DNA from: Streptomyces sp. CNH099
GTDB taxonomy: Bacteria; Actinomycetota; Actinomycetes; Streptomycetales; Streptomycetaceae
Length of the DNA: 64,000 bases
Direction: 5' to 3'
Assembly (NCBI GenBank): GCA_000514715.1
Contig: AZWL01000001.1
Coordinates: 558,186 to 622,185, forward strand
Positions 19,622 to 28,587 of the stretch are shown here, piece after piece; the stretch's first letter is position 1; every line of letters starts with the position of its first letter. A program made the position numbers and the translations under genes. The notes under the pieces were generated by a model that ran no database searches, was not told the origin of the DNA, and worked only from the letters and a program-made list of their open reading frames with translations.

Positions 19622-20347
19622 CTACGCACCCGCGTCGAGGTGCGGGACGAGCGCGGGGTACCAGCGGTCGGCGATCTTCCGGTCGCCCGCGGCGTTGGGG
19701 TGCACCCCGTCGTAGGTGTCGGCCGCCGTGTCGAACCCGGTCCACTGGTCGACCGCGACGACCGGCGACCCGGCCGTGCCGACGTCCGCCGCCCAGCCGG
19801 GGATCAGCGCGTTCAGCGCCTCCACCCGTGCCGCGCACTCCCCGCACGAGGGCGGGTTCATCGGGATGATCCGGGCGACCAGCACCACCATCCCCGGGTT
19901 GTCGGCACGCATCTGCGTCACGAGCGTGGTGTACGCGTCCAGGATCCGCTGCGGCGGGACGCCGCTCCACACGTCGTTCGTGCCGAAGTGCATGAGGACG
20001 ACGTCGGGGTGGGTGGCGTCGAGCCAGCCGGGGAGCATGTTCTGGGCGGCCACGTGGGTGACGAGGTAGCCGCCGTGGCCCTCGTTGTCGCCGTCGTAGT
20101 CCACCCCGCAGCCCTGCGGGCCGAGCGTCCCGACGAAGTCGACGGCGGTGTGGCCCCCGTCCTGCAGCCGGTTCCACAGCACCGCGCGCCAGCAGCCGGG
20201 CGAGCCGGTGATGGAGTCGCCGAGCGGCATGACCCGCACCGGGTCGGCCGCGCCGGCGCCGGGCGGCGGGCCGAGGAGCAGCCCGGCGGCCAGCGCGAGC
20301 ACGGCCGCGAGCGGCCACCGGGTCCGTGTTCTCGTCGGGTGTCGCAC
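19622..20347 (-). CDS. Secreted SGNH/GDSL esterase, CE3 (acetylxylan esterase) type
   Basis: A 241-residue exported esterase starting at GTG 20347 with AAGGAGGG upstream. A signal peptide ends near residue 33 (PGAGAA). SGNH blocks are clear: MPLGDSITGSPGCWRAVLW (Ser nucleophile in GDSIT), GHGGYLV, MHFGTNDVWSG (block III Asn) and YDGVHPNAAG (Asp/His). The spacing and the CWR after the GDS block fit carbohydrate esterase family 3. It would remove acetyl groups from xylan, helping the GH11 xylanase. It stands alone as a single catalytic domain. A perfect CebR-type palindrome lies at 20392-20405, tying it to cello-oligosaccharide induction by inference. Confidence 0.88.
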   Translation of the reverse strand: MRHPTRTRTRWPLAAVLALAAGLLLGPPPGAGAADPVRVMPLGDSITGSPGCWRAVLWNRLQDGGHTAVDFVGTLGPQGCGVDYDGDNEGHGGYLVTHVAAQNMLPGWLDATHPDVVLMHFGTNDVWSGVPPQRILDAYTTLVTQMRADNPGMVVLVARIIPMNPPSCGECAARVEALNALIPGWAADVGTAGSPVVAVDQWTGFDTAADTYDGVHPNAAGDRKIADRWYPALVPHLDAGA

Positions 20348-20390
20348 CGCCGGCCCTCCTTGTCGGTCCGCACGCTCCCCGGGAGGAGGA

Positions 20391-20406
20391 TTGGGAGCGC
20401 TCCCAA
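20391..20406 (-). promoter_or_regulatory. CebR box upstream of CE3 esterase
   Basis: TTGGGAGCGCTCCCAA contains the perfect 14-bp palindrome TGGGAGCGCTCCCA bound by CebR, the cellobiose-sensing LacI repressor of streptomycetes. It lies 44 bp before the esterase start. cebR itself is not in the window. Confidence 0.85.
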
Positions 20407-20595
20407 CCTCCCATCAACGCACGCCGGTCACGCGCATGTCAACAGCCCGGAAGCACCGCCGTGCGGCTCCCGCGGGAACCTCCCGCGGGGGTTGCCGCCG
20501 GGGTCGCCCTGCCTTAGATTGCGTTCACCATCTTGAACGATGGATCACGGCGTGATCGGGGCCAGCAGGCACGCGAGGGCGAGGAGAGGCCACCC

Positions 20596-21141
20596 GTGGG
20601 CACACCCAGCGCCGGCCACGACGCCGCGGCGACCGCCGAGTTCCGCGAGTTCTTCGAGCACCACTATGCCGAACTCGCCCGTCTGGCGAACTCGTTGAGC
20701 GGCGAGTCCGACGGCGCGGACGACCTGGCCGCCGACGCGCTGGTCGCGCTCTGGCGCCGCTGGGACCGGGTACGCGCCACCGACCACCCGGCCGCGTACG
20801 CCCGCGGGGTCGTCGCCAACCTGGTCCGCAGCCGCATCCGCAGCGCCGTGCGGGAACGCCGCCGCCTCGCCCTGTACTGGACCGACAACCACGAGCACGT
20901 CGACGACCCCGACGTGCCGGCGGTCGTGGACGTGCGCGCCGCGCTGCGCAGCCTGACGTTCCGCAAGCGCGCCTGCGTCGTCCTGCGCCACGCCTTCGAC
21001 CTCTCCGAGCGCGAGACCGCGCACACCCTCGGCATCTCGGTGGGCACCGTCAAGAGCCAGACCGCCAAGGGCGTGGCTCAGCTGGAACAGGCGCTCGGCG
21101 GCGGGGCTCAGCCGGCGCCCGGCCGGGTGCGCCGGGCGTAG
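20596..21141 (+). CDS. ECF-type RNA polymerase sigma factor (SigE-like)
   Basis: A 181-residue sigma factor. The GTG at 20596 follows GAGGAGAGG at good spacing, so an upstream TTG in the same frame is not needed. Region 2 is seen in FREFFEHHYAELARLANSLS and ADDLAADALVALWRRWDRV; region 4 in LTFRKRACVVLRHAFDLSERE and ISVGTVKSQTAKGVAQLE. It resembles the SigE-family (RpoE-like, streptomycete SigE-type) short sigma factors. No anti-sigma gene is adjacent. Its 3' end overlaps the convergent CGNR gene by 34 bp. Target promoters unknown. Confidence 0.88.
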   Translation: MGTPSAGHDAAATAEFREFFEHHYAELARLANSLSGESDGADDLAADALVALWRRWDRVRATDHPAAYARGVVANLVRSRIRSAVRERRRLALYWTDNHEHVDDPDVPAVVDVRAALRSLTFRKRACVVLRHAFDLSERETAHTLGISVGTVKSQTAKGVAQLEQALGGGAQPAPGRVRRA

Positions 21142-21716
21142 GCGCGGGCGGCGCGGGCGCGGTCGCCGCAGCGGGTGGAGCACCAGTGGCGCCGGCCGTG
21201 GCGCAGCAGGTAGCGGTTGCAGGGGCTGGACCCGCACGGGGTGAGGCGTTCGGCGTCGGGGCCGGTCAGCAGGTCGGCGGCGTCGGCGGCGAGGGCCGCC
21301 AGCGCGCGGTCGAGGATCTCGTTGGTGGGGCACGGCGCCGCGCGGTACGGGCCGTTCTTCTCGTCCCAGTACAGCAGCGCGGCCGTGGGGGCGCGGCTCA
21401 GCGCGTCGTTGACGGCGGCCAGCGCCGCCGGCAGGGCGGGCAGCCCGGCCACGCGGGCGGCGAACAGCGCCCGCAGGTGCTCGCGCAGCGAGCGCAGCTG
21501 CGCCGCGCACATCTCCCGCACCCCGGCGTCGGGCGGGGCGAGGCCGTGTTCCGTGAGCCACCGGTTGGCGCCCTCGGGGGTGCCGAGGAGGTCGGTGAAG
21601 TGCCCTCCGGGCATCGCCACGGCGCTGTTGACGAAGTCGAGGGAGGGGCGGTCCGCCGCCCCGGGCGCGGGGGTGACGACGACGTCTCCGGTCGGGCTCT
21701 CGGACATGCCTCTCAT
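21108..21716 (-). CDS. CGNR zinc-finger / ABATE-domain regulator
   Basis: A 202-residue protein (possibly starting at the internal ATG 21707). The N-terminal ABATE-like domain (RPSLDFVNSAVAM, TPEGANRWLTEHGL) is followed by a C-terminal CGNR zinc finger: LTPCGSSPCNRYLLRHGRRH and WCSTRCGDRARAARAYAR, with four cysteines in order. Such proteins are presumed transcription factors sensing stress. It is divergent from a metal-beta-lactamase-fold hydrolase, with an inverted repeat in the 75-bp gap, so it likely regulates that gene and itself. Its tail overlaps the sigma factor gene. Confidence 0.85.
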   Translation of the reverse strand: MRGMSESPTGDVVVTPAPGAADRPSLDFVNSAVAMPGGHFTDLLGTPEGANRWLTEHGLAPPDAGVREMCAAQLRSLREHLRALFAARVAGLPALPAALAAVNDALSRAPTAALLYWDEKNGPYRAAPCPTNEILDRALAALAADAADLLTGPDAERLTPCGSSPCNRYLLRHGRRHWCSTRCGDRARAARAYARRTRPGAG

Positions 21717-21734
21717 GGTAGAGGTTGCCGCCGT

Positions 21735-21762
21735 CCGTGAGGAAGGACTATCGTCCTCACGG
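21735..21762. promoter_or_regulatory. Inverted repeat in the CGNR / MBL divergent promoter
   Basis: CCGTGAGGA (21735-21743) and TCCTCACGG (21754-21762) are perfect 9-bp arms with a 10-bp spacer that itself contains AGGAC-TATC-GTCCT symmetry. GATAAT at 21762-21767 is a possible -10 for the hydrolase. Probable operator of the CGNR protein. Confidence 0.6.
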
Positions 21763-21791
21763 ATAATCGCCTAGACATCCATGAGGTTCCC

Positions 21792-22580
21792 ATGTCCGGT
21801 GCCGGTACCACCGCCGCGCAGTTCCCCGTCCGCGTCCTGGGCGGTCCCACCGCCCTCTTCGAGTACGGCGGCCTGCGCTTCCTGACCGACCCGACCTTCG
21901 ACCAGCCGCGCGGCTACGAGGTGCCGGGCGGCTCGCTGACCAAGACCGCGCCTCCCGCGGCGGCGCCGGCGGACCTGGGCCGTATCGACGTCGTCCTGCT
22001 CTCCCACGACGAACACCCCGACAACCTCGACGAGTCCGGCCGGGCGCTGCTCGCGGACGTCCCGCTGACGCTGACCACGCCCGGCGGCGGCGAGCGGCTG
22101 GGCACGCCGGCCCGGGGGCTGGCCGACTGGGAGGCGGCCGAGCTGGACCGCCCCGGCGGCGGCACGGTCACGGTCACCGGCGTGCCCGCCGTGCACGGGC
22201 CGGCCCCGCGCGCGGCCGTCGAGGCGGCGCTCGGCGAGGTCGTCGGGTTCGTGCTGACCGGCGCGGGGCTGCCCGTCGTCTACGTCAGCGGCGACAACGC
22301 CTCCGGGGCGGCGGTCGCGGAGATCGCCGAGCGCTTCGGCCCGGTGGACACGGCGATCCTGTTCGCCGGCGCGCCGCGTATCCCCGTCCTCTTCGACGGC
22401 GAGCCGATCGTCCTGGACAGCGCGCAGGCGGCCGACGCCACCCGAGTCCTCGGCGCCCGCCGGGTGGTGCCCGTCCACTACGAGGGCTGGGCGCACTTCA
22501 CCGAGGGCCGCGAGGAGCTTGCGGCCGCCTTCACGGCCGCCGGGCTGCACGGCCGGCTCGACTGGGGCTCGCGAGGCTGA
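21792..22580 (+). CDS. MBL-fold metallohydrolase, UlaG-like
   Basis: A 262-residue cytoplasmic protein of the metallo-beta-lactamase superfamily. Early strands GGPTALFEYGGLRFLTDPTF lead to the metal motif SHDEHPDNLD (HxxxHxD form), then AVHGPAP, GFVLTGAGLPVVYVSGDN (Asp ligand), and a late VPVHYEGWAHF. This order is typical of UlaG-like lactonases and phosphodiesterases. GAGG precedes the ATG. Divergent from the CGNR regulator, which by layout controls it. Substrate unknown. Confidence 0.85.
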   Translation: MSGAGTTAAQFPVRVLGGPTALFEYGGLRFLTDPTFDQPRGYEVPGGSLTKTAPPAAAPADLGRIDVVLLSHDEHPDNLDESGRALLADVPLTLTTPGGGERLGTPARGLADWEAAELDRPGGGTVTVTGVPAVHGPAPRAAVEAALGEVVGFVLTGAGLPVVYVSGDNASGAAVAEIAERFGPVDTAILFAGAPRIPVLFDGEPIVLDSAQAADATRVLGARRVVPVHYEGWAHFTEGREELAAAFTAAGLHGRLDWGSRG

Positions 22581-22671
22581 CCCGCCGGCGTACGGCCCTG
22601 CCGCGCCCCGTAGCGTCGGCGCCGTACGGCCGTACCCGCGCCCGCACCCCGCCCGAGCGAAGGAACCGCAC

Positions 22672-23979
22672 GTGACGACGACCGCGCCCGCCCGGTCCGC
22701 CGGCCCCGACCGGGCCCGCGCGCAACGCCGTGCGCTGACCGTCCTGTTCGCCGCCCAGGTGCTCAGCGGCGCCGGCCTGGCGGCGGGCGTCGCCAACGGC
22801 GCCCTGCTCGCGCAGGACATGCTCGGCTCCACCGGCCTGGCCGGGCTGCTCGGCGCGCTCGCCACCGCCGGGGCCGCGCTGGCGGCGGCCGTCGTCGGCC
22901 GGATATCCGACGCGCACGGGCGCCGCCCCGGGCTCGCCGCCGGGTACCTGACCGGCGCCGCCGGCAGCGCGGGCGTCGTCGCCGCCGCGGTCGCCGGCAG
23001 CTCCGCGCTGCTGTTCGCGGCGATGGTCGTGTACGGCGCGGGCACCGCCACGAACCTCCTCGCCCGCTACGCCGGCGCCGATCTGGCGGCGCCCGCGTAC
23101 CGTGCCCGCGCCGTGTCCACGGTGCTGGTCGCGACCACGCTGGGCGGGGTGGCCGGCCCCAACCTCGCCGTGCCCGCGGGCGATCTGGGCGCCGCGCTCG
23201 GCGTCCCCCGGCTGTCCGGGCTGTTCCTCGTCTCGGCCGCCGCGTACGGGGCCGCCGCCCTGGTGCTGGCGGTGTGGCTCCGCCCCGACCCGCTGCTGCT
23301 CGCGCGCGAACTCGACGAGGCCGAGCGCGCCGCGGAGCGGTCAGCGTCCGCGTCCGCGGCGGCCGGGAGAGCCGGAGGGACGGGGAAGGCCGCGGACGCC
23401 GGGGCGGCGCCGCCGGACCGACGGCCCGGCCGGGGGGTGCTGCCGGGGGCGCTGGTCATGGTGGTCACCCAGCTGGTCATGGTCGCGATCATGACGATGA
23501 CGCCGGTCCACATGCATGCGCACGGCCACGGCACCGCCGCCTCCGGCCTGGTCATAGCGGTCCACATCGGCGCGATGTACCTGCCGGCACCGCTGTCCGG
23601 CTGGCTGGTGGACCGGCGCGGCGCGCTCCCGGTCGCCGTCGGCGCGGGGCTGGCGATGCTGGCCGCGGGGGTGGTCGCCGCCACGACCGCGGAGTCCACC
23701 GCGGTGTTCGCGGTGGCCCTCGGGCTGCTGGGCGTGGGCTGGTCCCTGGGGCTCGTGAGCGGTACGACGATGGTCACCCACGCCGTGCCGCCGGCCACCC
23801 GGGCCCGTACCCAGGGCCTGGTCGACGTCGCGATCTCGGCCGCGGGCGCCGGGGGCGGCCTGGCCTCCGGCGCGGTGGTCGCCACCGCCGGCTATCCGCT
23901 GCTGACGGTCGGCGGCGGCGTCGTCGCGCTGGCCGTCGTGCCCGCGGCCGTCGCCGCGGCGGGCGTCAGCCGACGTTGA
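22672..23979 (+). CDS. MFS transporter (12-TM, DHA1-like)
   Basis: A 435-residue membrane protein starting at the GTG at 22672 with GAAGGA upstream. About twelve hydrophobic segments in two halves are separated by a charged Ala/Ser/Glu loop near residues 215-250. The first loop carries [14 protein letters not shown], the MFS motif A. The second half has [17 protein letters not shown] as its counterpart. A His-rich patch ([10 protein letters not shown]) sits at the start of helix 8 and may touch substrate or metal. Probably an exporter of a small drug-like molecule. Its end overlaps the convergent TerD gene by 14 bp. Confidence 0.87.
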   Translation: MTTTAPARSAGPDRARAQRRALTVLFAAQVLSGAGLAAGVANGALLAQDMLGSTGLAGLLGALATAGAALAAAVVGRISDAHGRRPGLAAGYLTGAAGSAGVVAAAVAGSSALLFAAMVVYGAGTATNLLARYAGADLAAPAYRARAVSTVLVATTLGGVAGPNLAVPAGDLGAALGVPRLSGLFLVSAAAYGAAALVLAVWLRPDPLLLARELDEAERAAERSASASAAAGRAGGTGKAADAGAAPPDRRPGRGVLPGALVMVVTQLVMVAIMTMTPVHMHAHGHGTAASGLVIAVHIGAMYLPAPLSGWLVDRRGALPVAVGAGLAMLAAGVVAATTAESTAVFAVALGLLGVGWSLGLVSGTTMVTHAVPPATRARTQGLVDVAISAAGAGGGLASGAVVATAGYPLLTVGGGVVALAVVPAAVAAAGVSRR

Positions 23980-24544
23980 CGCCGTAGTCGGTGGCGATGC
24001 CGTGCAGCCCCGAGGCGTACCCCTGGCCCACGGCGCGGAACTTCCACTCGCCGCCGCGGCGGTACAGCTCGCCGAAGACCATCGCGGTCTCGGTCGAGGC
24101 GTCCTCGCTCAGGTCGAAGCGGACCAGCTCGACGCCGTCGCTCTGGTTGACGACCCGGATGAACGCGTTGCTGACCTGGCCGAAATTCTGCCCGCGCACG
24201 TCCGCGTCGTGGATGGAGACCGGGAAGACGATCTTCTCGACCTCCATCGGGACCATGCTGAGGTCCACCTGGAGGGACTCGTCGTCGCCCTCGCCCTCGC
24301 CGGTGAGGTTGTCGCCGGTGTGCTCGACCGAACCGTCGGGGCTGGTGAGGTTGTTGTAGAAGATGAAGTGCAGGTCGGACAGCACCTTCCCGGACGCGCC
24401 GCACATCAGGGCCGAGGCGTCCAGGTCGTGGGGCGCGCCCGTCGTGGTGCGCACATCCCAGCCGAGCCCCACGGTCACGGCCGTCAGCCCCGGTGCCTCC
24501 TTGCTCAGCGAGACGTTGCCGCCCTTGGCCAGGGAAACTCCCAC
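23966..24544 (-). CDS. TerD-family protein (tellurium/stress resistance, Ca2+-binding)
   Basis: A 192-residue protein of the TerD/CABP family. I start it at the GTG at 24544 ([18 protein letters not shown]), because GGAGGGG lies at proper spacing there and the family begins GVSLSKGGNVSL. Calcium-site motifs LGWDVRT and DLDASALMC are present, followed by [24 protein letters not shown] and a C-terminal [15 protein letters not shown]. In streptomycetes TerD paralogues are multiple and influence development and envelope stress. A TerB-like gene also occurs at 62902. Confidence 0.93.
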   Translation of the reverse strand: MGVSLAKGGNVSLSKEAPGLTAVTVGLGWDVRTTTGAPHDLDASALMCGASGKVLSDLHFIFYNNLTSPDGSVEHTGDNLTGEGEGDDESLQVDLSMVPMEVEKIVFPVSIHDADVRGQNFGQVSNAFIRVVNQSDGVELVRFDLSEDASTETAMVFGELYRRGGEWKFRAVGQGYASGLHGIATDYGVNVG

Positions 24545-24628
24545 GATCACCCCTCCACCTCTCGTGTCCCCTGGCCACCCTACAGGCGCCCGGCGGCGGG
24601 CCGGAGGTCTTCGGCCGTACGCCGTACG

Positions 24629-25525
24629 TCAACTGCGGGCCCGCTGGGTGACGGCGATACAGGCGAGGACGACCACCGCGGTGACCGGGGCGAGCGGGGC
24701 CACATCCTCGCCCATGAGCAGCACGGACCAGACCAGGGTGAGCAGCGGCTGGGCGAGCTGGATCTGGCTCGCCCGCGGCACCCCGACGGCGGCCATGCCC
24801 CGGTACCACACGACGAACCCGCCGAACTGCGACACCGCCGCGACGTACGCCATGCCCGCCGCCGCCTCCGCCGTCAGCCGCACCGGCTCCCGGGGCAGCG
24901 CCAGCGCGGTGACGAGCACGGAGACCGGCAGGGCGGCGACGCAGCCCCAGGCGATGACCTGCCAGCCCGGCATGCGCGCGGCGAGCCGGCCGCCCTGGGC
25001 GTAGCCCGCCGCGCACAGCAGCAGCGCGCCGAAGAGGTAGAGGTCCCCGGTGCCCGGCAGGCCGCGGCTCTGGCCGAGGGTGAAGGCGAGCACCGCGAGC
25101 GCGCCGGCGCCGGCGGCGGTCCAGAACGTACGCGACGGGCGCCGGCCGGTGAGCGCGGCCGAGCAGGCGGCGGTGGCCAGCGGGAGCACGCCGATGACGA
25201 CGGCGGAGTGGGCGGTGGTGGAGGTCTGCAGCGCCAGGGTGGTCAGCAGCGGGAAGCCGACGACGCAGCCGGCGGCCACGGTCAGGAGCCCGGCCCGGTC
25301 CCGCCGGGCCGGGACGGGCACGCGGGCGGCGCGGAGGCAGCCCGCCGCGAGCAGGCCGGCCAGCAGTCCGCGTACGCCGGTCGCCGTCCACGGGCCGAAG
25401 CCGTCCAGCACCCGGACCGTGGCCGGGAAGCTGAGGGAGAAGGACACCACGCCGAGTGCGGCCAGGAGCGTACCGGTGCGCGCTGATATCACCCGCGGGC
25501 GAGTAACGCTATCTTGTGCTGTCAT
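24629..25525 (-). CDS. EamA (DMT) family transporter
   Basis: A 298-residue membrane protein with ten hydrophobic segments in two EamA repeats (for example FSLSFPATVRVLDGFGPWTA, ALQTSTTAHSAVVIGVLPLA, YRGMAAVGVPRASQIQLAQP and LLTLVWSVLLMGE). It is probably a metabolite or drug exporter. The annotated ATG at 25525 shares its CATG with the ATG of the divergent MocR regulator, leaving no spacer; the GTG at 25492 is an alternative start. MocR regulators often sit divergent to the transporter they control, which is the likely case here. Confidence 0.87.
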   Translation of the reverse strand: MTAQDSVTRPRVISARTGTLLAALGVVSFSLSFPATVRVLDGFGPWTATGVRGLLAGLLAAGCLRAARVPVPARRDRAGLLTVAAGCVVGFPLLTTLALQTSTTAHSAVVIGVLPLATAACSAALTGRRPSRTFWTAAGAGALAVLAFTLGQSRGLPGTGDLYLFGALLLCAAGYAQGGRLAARMPGWQVIAWGCVAALPVSVLVTALALPREPVRLTAEAAAGMAYVAAVSQFGGFVVWYRGMAAVGVPRASQIQLAQPLLTLVWSVLLMGEDVAPLAPVTAVVVLACIAVTQRARS

Positions 25526-26993
25526 GAACGACGGTAGCAGTGTTGCCCAATTGGTCGCGGCCCTGCGGGATGAGCTGAGCCGCTACTCTGAGGGTGAGAA
25601 GCTGCCCTCCAGCCGGGCGCTGGTGGCGCGCCACCGGGTGAGCCCCGTGACGGTCTCCCGGGCGATCGCCGCCCTGACCGCGGAGGGGCTGGTGACCGCC
25701 CGGCCGGGTGCCGGGGTGTTCAAGGCACCCGCCGGCCGCACCGGGCGCCCCGCCCGTACCCGCGCCACCTCCTGGCAGGAGGTGGCGCTGGCCGCGGACC
25801 CGCCGCACGCCGGCACCGGCCCGCGCGCCGCCGACGCCGCCGGGGTGCTGGCCACGCTCTCCGCCCCGCCGCCGGAGGTGGCCGACCTCAGCGGCGGCTA
25901 CCCGCACGCCTCGCTGCGCCCGGAGCGCGCGCTGGCCGCGGCGCTGGCCCGGGCCGGCCGGCGGCCCGGCGCCTGGTCCCGGCCGCCGGTAGCGGGTCTG
26001 GCCGAGCTGCGCGGCTGGTTCGCCCGCGACATCGGCGGCCCCGGCGGGCCGCTCGGCGCCGCCGACGTGCTGGTCACCGGCGGCGGGCAGAGCGGGCTGA
26101 CCACCGCACTGCGGGCGCTGGCCGCCCCCGGCTCACCGGTGCTGGTCGAGTCCCCCACGTACCCGGGGCTGCTCGCCGCGGCCCGCGCCGCCGGGCTGCG
26201 GCCCGTGCCGGTGCCGCTCGACGCCGACGGCGTACGGGCCGACCTGCTGGCCGACGCGTTCGCGGCCACCCGCGCCCGGGTGTTCGTCTGCCAGCCGCTG
26301 TTCCACAACCCCGCCGGCGCCGTGCTGGCGCCGCAGCGGCGCGCGGCCGTCCTCGACACCGCCCGCGCCGCCGGGGCGTTCGTCGTCGAGGACGACTTCG
26401 CCCGCCGACTCGCGCACGCCGACGCCCCGCCGGCACCGCCGCCGCTGGCCGCCGACGACCCGGACGGCGTCGTGGTGCACGTCCGCTCGCTGACCAAGGC
26501 CGCCTCCCCCAGCCTGCGGATCGGGGCGCTGTCGGCGCGCGGCCCGGTGCTGGAGCGGCTGCGCGCGATTCAGGTCGTCGACAGCCTCTTCGTGCCGCGG
26601 CCGCTGCAGGAGGCGGCGCTCGAACTGGTCGGCTCCCCCGCGTGGGCGAGCCATCTGCGCACGCTCGCCGGCGCGTTGCGCGACCGCCGCGGCGCCGTGC
26701 TGACCGCCCTGCGCGGCGAGCTGCCCGGCCTGGTGCCGGAGCGGCCGCCGCGCGGCGGCTACCACCTGTGGCTGCGGCTGCCCGACGGCGCCGACGAGGC
26801 GGCCGTGGCGGCGGGCGCGCTGCGCCACGGCGTCGCGGTCACCGCCGGCGCCCCGTACTTCGCCGCCGGGGCGCCGGCGCCGCATCTGCGGCTGAGCTAC
26901 GCCGCCGCCGCGGGCACCGCGCAGCTGCGCGAGGGGGTCCGGCGGCTGCGCCGCGCGTTCCCGGCCGAACCGCCCCTCGCGGGCGGGGACTGA
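25524..26993 (+). CDS. MocR-type regulator: GntR HTH fused to PLP aminotransferase domain
   Basis: A 489-residue protein. Residues 5-70 form a GntR winged helix (LRDELSRYSEGEKLPSSRAL, VSPVTVSRAIAALTAEGLV). Residues 105-480 are an aspartate-aminotransferase fold: VTGGGQSGLTTALRALA, VESPTYPGLLAAARAAG, CQPLFHNPAGAVL, VEDDFARRL and the PLP lysine in SLTKAASPSLRIG. MocR proteins use PLP or aldimine adducts as signals rather than transaminating. Its start codon overlaps that of the divergent EamA transporter. With no 5' leader it is probably translated from a leaderless mRNA. Confidence 0.93.
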   Translation: MNDGSSVAQLVAALRDELSRYSEGEKLPSSRALVARHRVSPVTVSRAIAALTAEGLVTARPGAGVFKAPAGRTGRPARTRATSWQEVALAADPPHAGTGPRAADAAGVLATLSAPPPEVADLSGGYPHASLRPERALAAALARAGRRPGAWSRPPVAGLAELRGWFARDIGGPGGPLGAADVLVTGGGQSGLTTALRALAAPGSPVLVESPTYPGLLAAARAAGLRPVPVPLDADGVRADLLADAFAATRARVFVCQPLFHNPAGAVLAPQRRAAVLDTARAAGAFVVEDDFARRLAHADAPPAPPPLAADDPDGVVVHVRSLTKAASPSLRIGALSARGPVLERLRAIQVVDSLFVPRPLQEAALELVGSPAWASHLRTLAGALRDRRGAVLTALRGELPGLVPERPPRGGYHLWLRLPDGADEAAVAAGALRHGVAVTAGAPYFAAGAPAPHLRLSYAAAAGTAQLREGVRRLRRAFPAEPPLAGGD

Positions 26994-27051
26994 GGATCCG
27001 GGCTCCGGGAGCCGCGCGCGGCGCGCGAGCCGGCGCGGGGCACCCGCGGGG

Positions 27052-28416
27052 TCAGCGGTCCAGCAGCTCGTCGATCTCGCGCACCGCGGACCGCCACGCC
27101 TGCTCGGGCGTCATCTCGCCCTGCTCGACCGGCAGTATGCCCGCGTCGGTGATCTGCTGCTGGATCGGCTGGTCCTTCGTGCCGAGTTGGAGCGTCGGGA
27201 TGCTCTTGGCCGCGATGGAGAAGATCTCGCCGGTCGGCGCGTCGTTGAAGTACGGGTGCGTGGCGTCCGCGACCTGCGGCAGCGAGTACGCCGCCTGCGA
27301 GCTGGGGAAGTTCGCCTGCTTCTCGAACAGCCGGGCCTGCTGCTCGGGCGCGGTCAGCCAGGCCGCGAGGCGCGCCGCCTCCTCCTTGTTCTCGCCGGCC
27401 TCGGGGACCGTCAGGAAGGAGCCGCCCCAGTTGGCGGGCTTGGGCGCGGCGGCGATGTCCCACTTGTCCGCGGCGGCGGGTCCGGCCTTCTCCTGGATGT
27501 GCCCCAGCATCCAGGACGGGCAGATGACGGTCGCGAAGTCGCCCTCGGCGAAGCCCTCGTCCCACTCCGGGGTGAACTGCTTGAGCTGGGCGGTCATCTG
27601 CCCCTGCGCCGCCTGCATCGCCAGGTCCCAGGACGCCTCGACGGCCGGGCTGTCCTTGTAGATGGGCTCGCCCTCGCGGCCGAAGTAGCGGATGGGGAAG
27701 CTGCTGATCGACCCGTTGTAGACGCCGGCGGCCGAGTCGACGAAGGCGGTGCCCTCGGGGGCGTTCTCCATGTAGTCCGCGCCGACGCCGAGGTACTTCT
27801 GCCAGTCGGAGAACCACAGCGCCGCGACCTCCTCCCGGTCCGTCGGCAGCCCGGCCGCGCGGAACAGGTCCTTGCGATAGCAGACGGCCATGGGGCCGAT
27901 GTCGGTGCCGAGGCCGACGGTCTTGTTCTCGGCGGTCGTCGCCTGGTCCCACTTCCAGTGCAGGAAGGCGGTCTCGTCGACGCCCGGCACGGTGGCGAGG
28001 TCCATCAGCTGGTCGGACCGGCCGGCGACCACCTCGCTGATGTTGCCGACCTCGACGGCCTGGATGTCGGCCAGTCCGCTCCCGGAGTCGAGGGCATCGC
28101 GCAGGGCGGGGTAGTACTCCTCGTTGCTGGGCGCGGCCTCCTCCTTGATGGTGACTTCCGGGTGCAGCTTCTCGTACTCGTCGTAGAGCCCGGCCTCCTC
28201 GAAGCCGAAGACGCCGAAGACGCCGACGGTCAGCGTGACCGGCCCGCCGTCGGAGCCGCCTCCGTCGCCGTCGTCCGGCGCCGCCGACGAGCCCTCGTCG
28301 AGCAGGGCGCACCCGGCGAGGAGGCCGGCGGCCACCGTCGCGGCGAGGGCTCGGGACGTACGGCGGCGGGCGTTCGGCCGCCGGGACGTTCTTCTGGTGA
28401 GTGTGCGTGTGCGCAT
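27052..28416 (-). CDS. Orphan sugar ABC transporter substrate-binding lipoprotein
   Basis: A 454-residue solute-binding protein of the sugar (CUT1) type. A signal peptide with lipobox LLAGC places Cys at about 36, followed by a Gly/Asp linker. Family features: PVTLTVGVFGVFGFEEAGLY, EKLHPEVTI, LADIQAVEVGNISEV, GPMAVCYRKDLFRAAGLPTD, and ICPSWMLGHI with FPSSQAAYSLP late. No permease or ATPase genes lie on either side, so it must share a membrane complex encoded elsewhere. A near-perfect CebR box at 28487-28500 suggests cello-oligosaccharides as ligands. It resembles CebE-type proteins in layout, but the ligand is inferred. Confidence 0.9.
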   Translation of the reverse strand: MRTRTLTRRTSRRPNARRRTSRALAATVAAGLLAGCALLDEGSSAAPDDGDGGGSDGGPVTLTVGVFGVFGFEEAGLYDEYEKLHPEVTIKEEAAPSNEEYYPALRDALDSGSGLADIQAVEVGNISEVVAGRSDQLMDLATVPGVDETAFLHWKWDQATTAENKTVGLGTDIGPMAVCYRKDLFRAAGLPTDREEVAALWFSDWQKYLGVGADYMENAPEGTAFVDSAAGVYNGSISSFPIRYFGREGEPIYKDSPAVEASWDLAMQAAQGQMTAQLKQFTPEWDEGFAEGDFATVICPSWMLGHIQEKAGPAAADKWDIAAAPKPANWGGSFLTVPEAGENKEEAARLAAWLTAPEQQARLFEKQANFPSSQAAYSLPQVADATHPYFNDAPTGEIFSIAAKSIPTLQLGTKDQPIQQQITDAGILPVEQGEMTPEQAWRSAVREIDELLDR

Positions 28417-28486
28417 GTGACTCCCCCGGGAACCGCCGCGCCCCCTCCCCGATGACGGGGCGCGGCCTGGGGTTGGGAGCGTAACG

Positions 28487-28500
28487 TGGGAGCGCTCCCT
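28487..28500 (-). promoter_or_regulatory. CebR box upstream of the orphan binding protein
   Basis: TGGGAGCGCTCCCT matches the 14-bp CebR palindrome at 13 positions. A second partial site (TTGGGAGCGT) lies 6 bp away at 28473-28482. It is 71 bp before the gene's start. Confidence 0.8.
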
Positions 28501-28587
28501 GACACATCCGATCTGCGCATTACGGTCATCACGAGGCGGTTACGGCCCCGGACGAATGATGCGGACAGGTCGGGTTTGCGGGGGATG

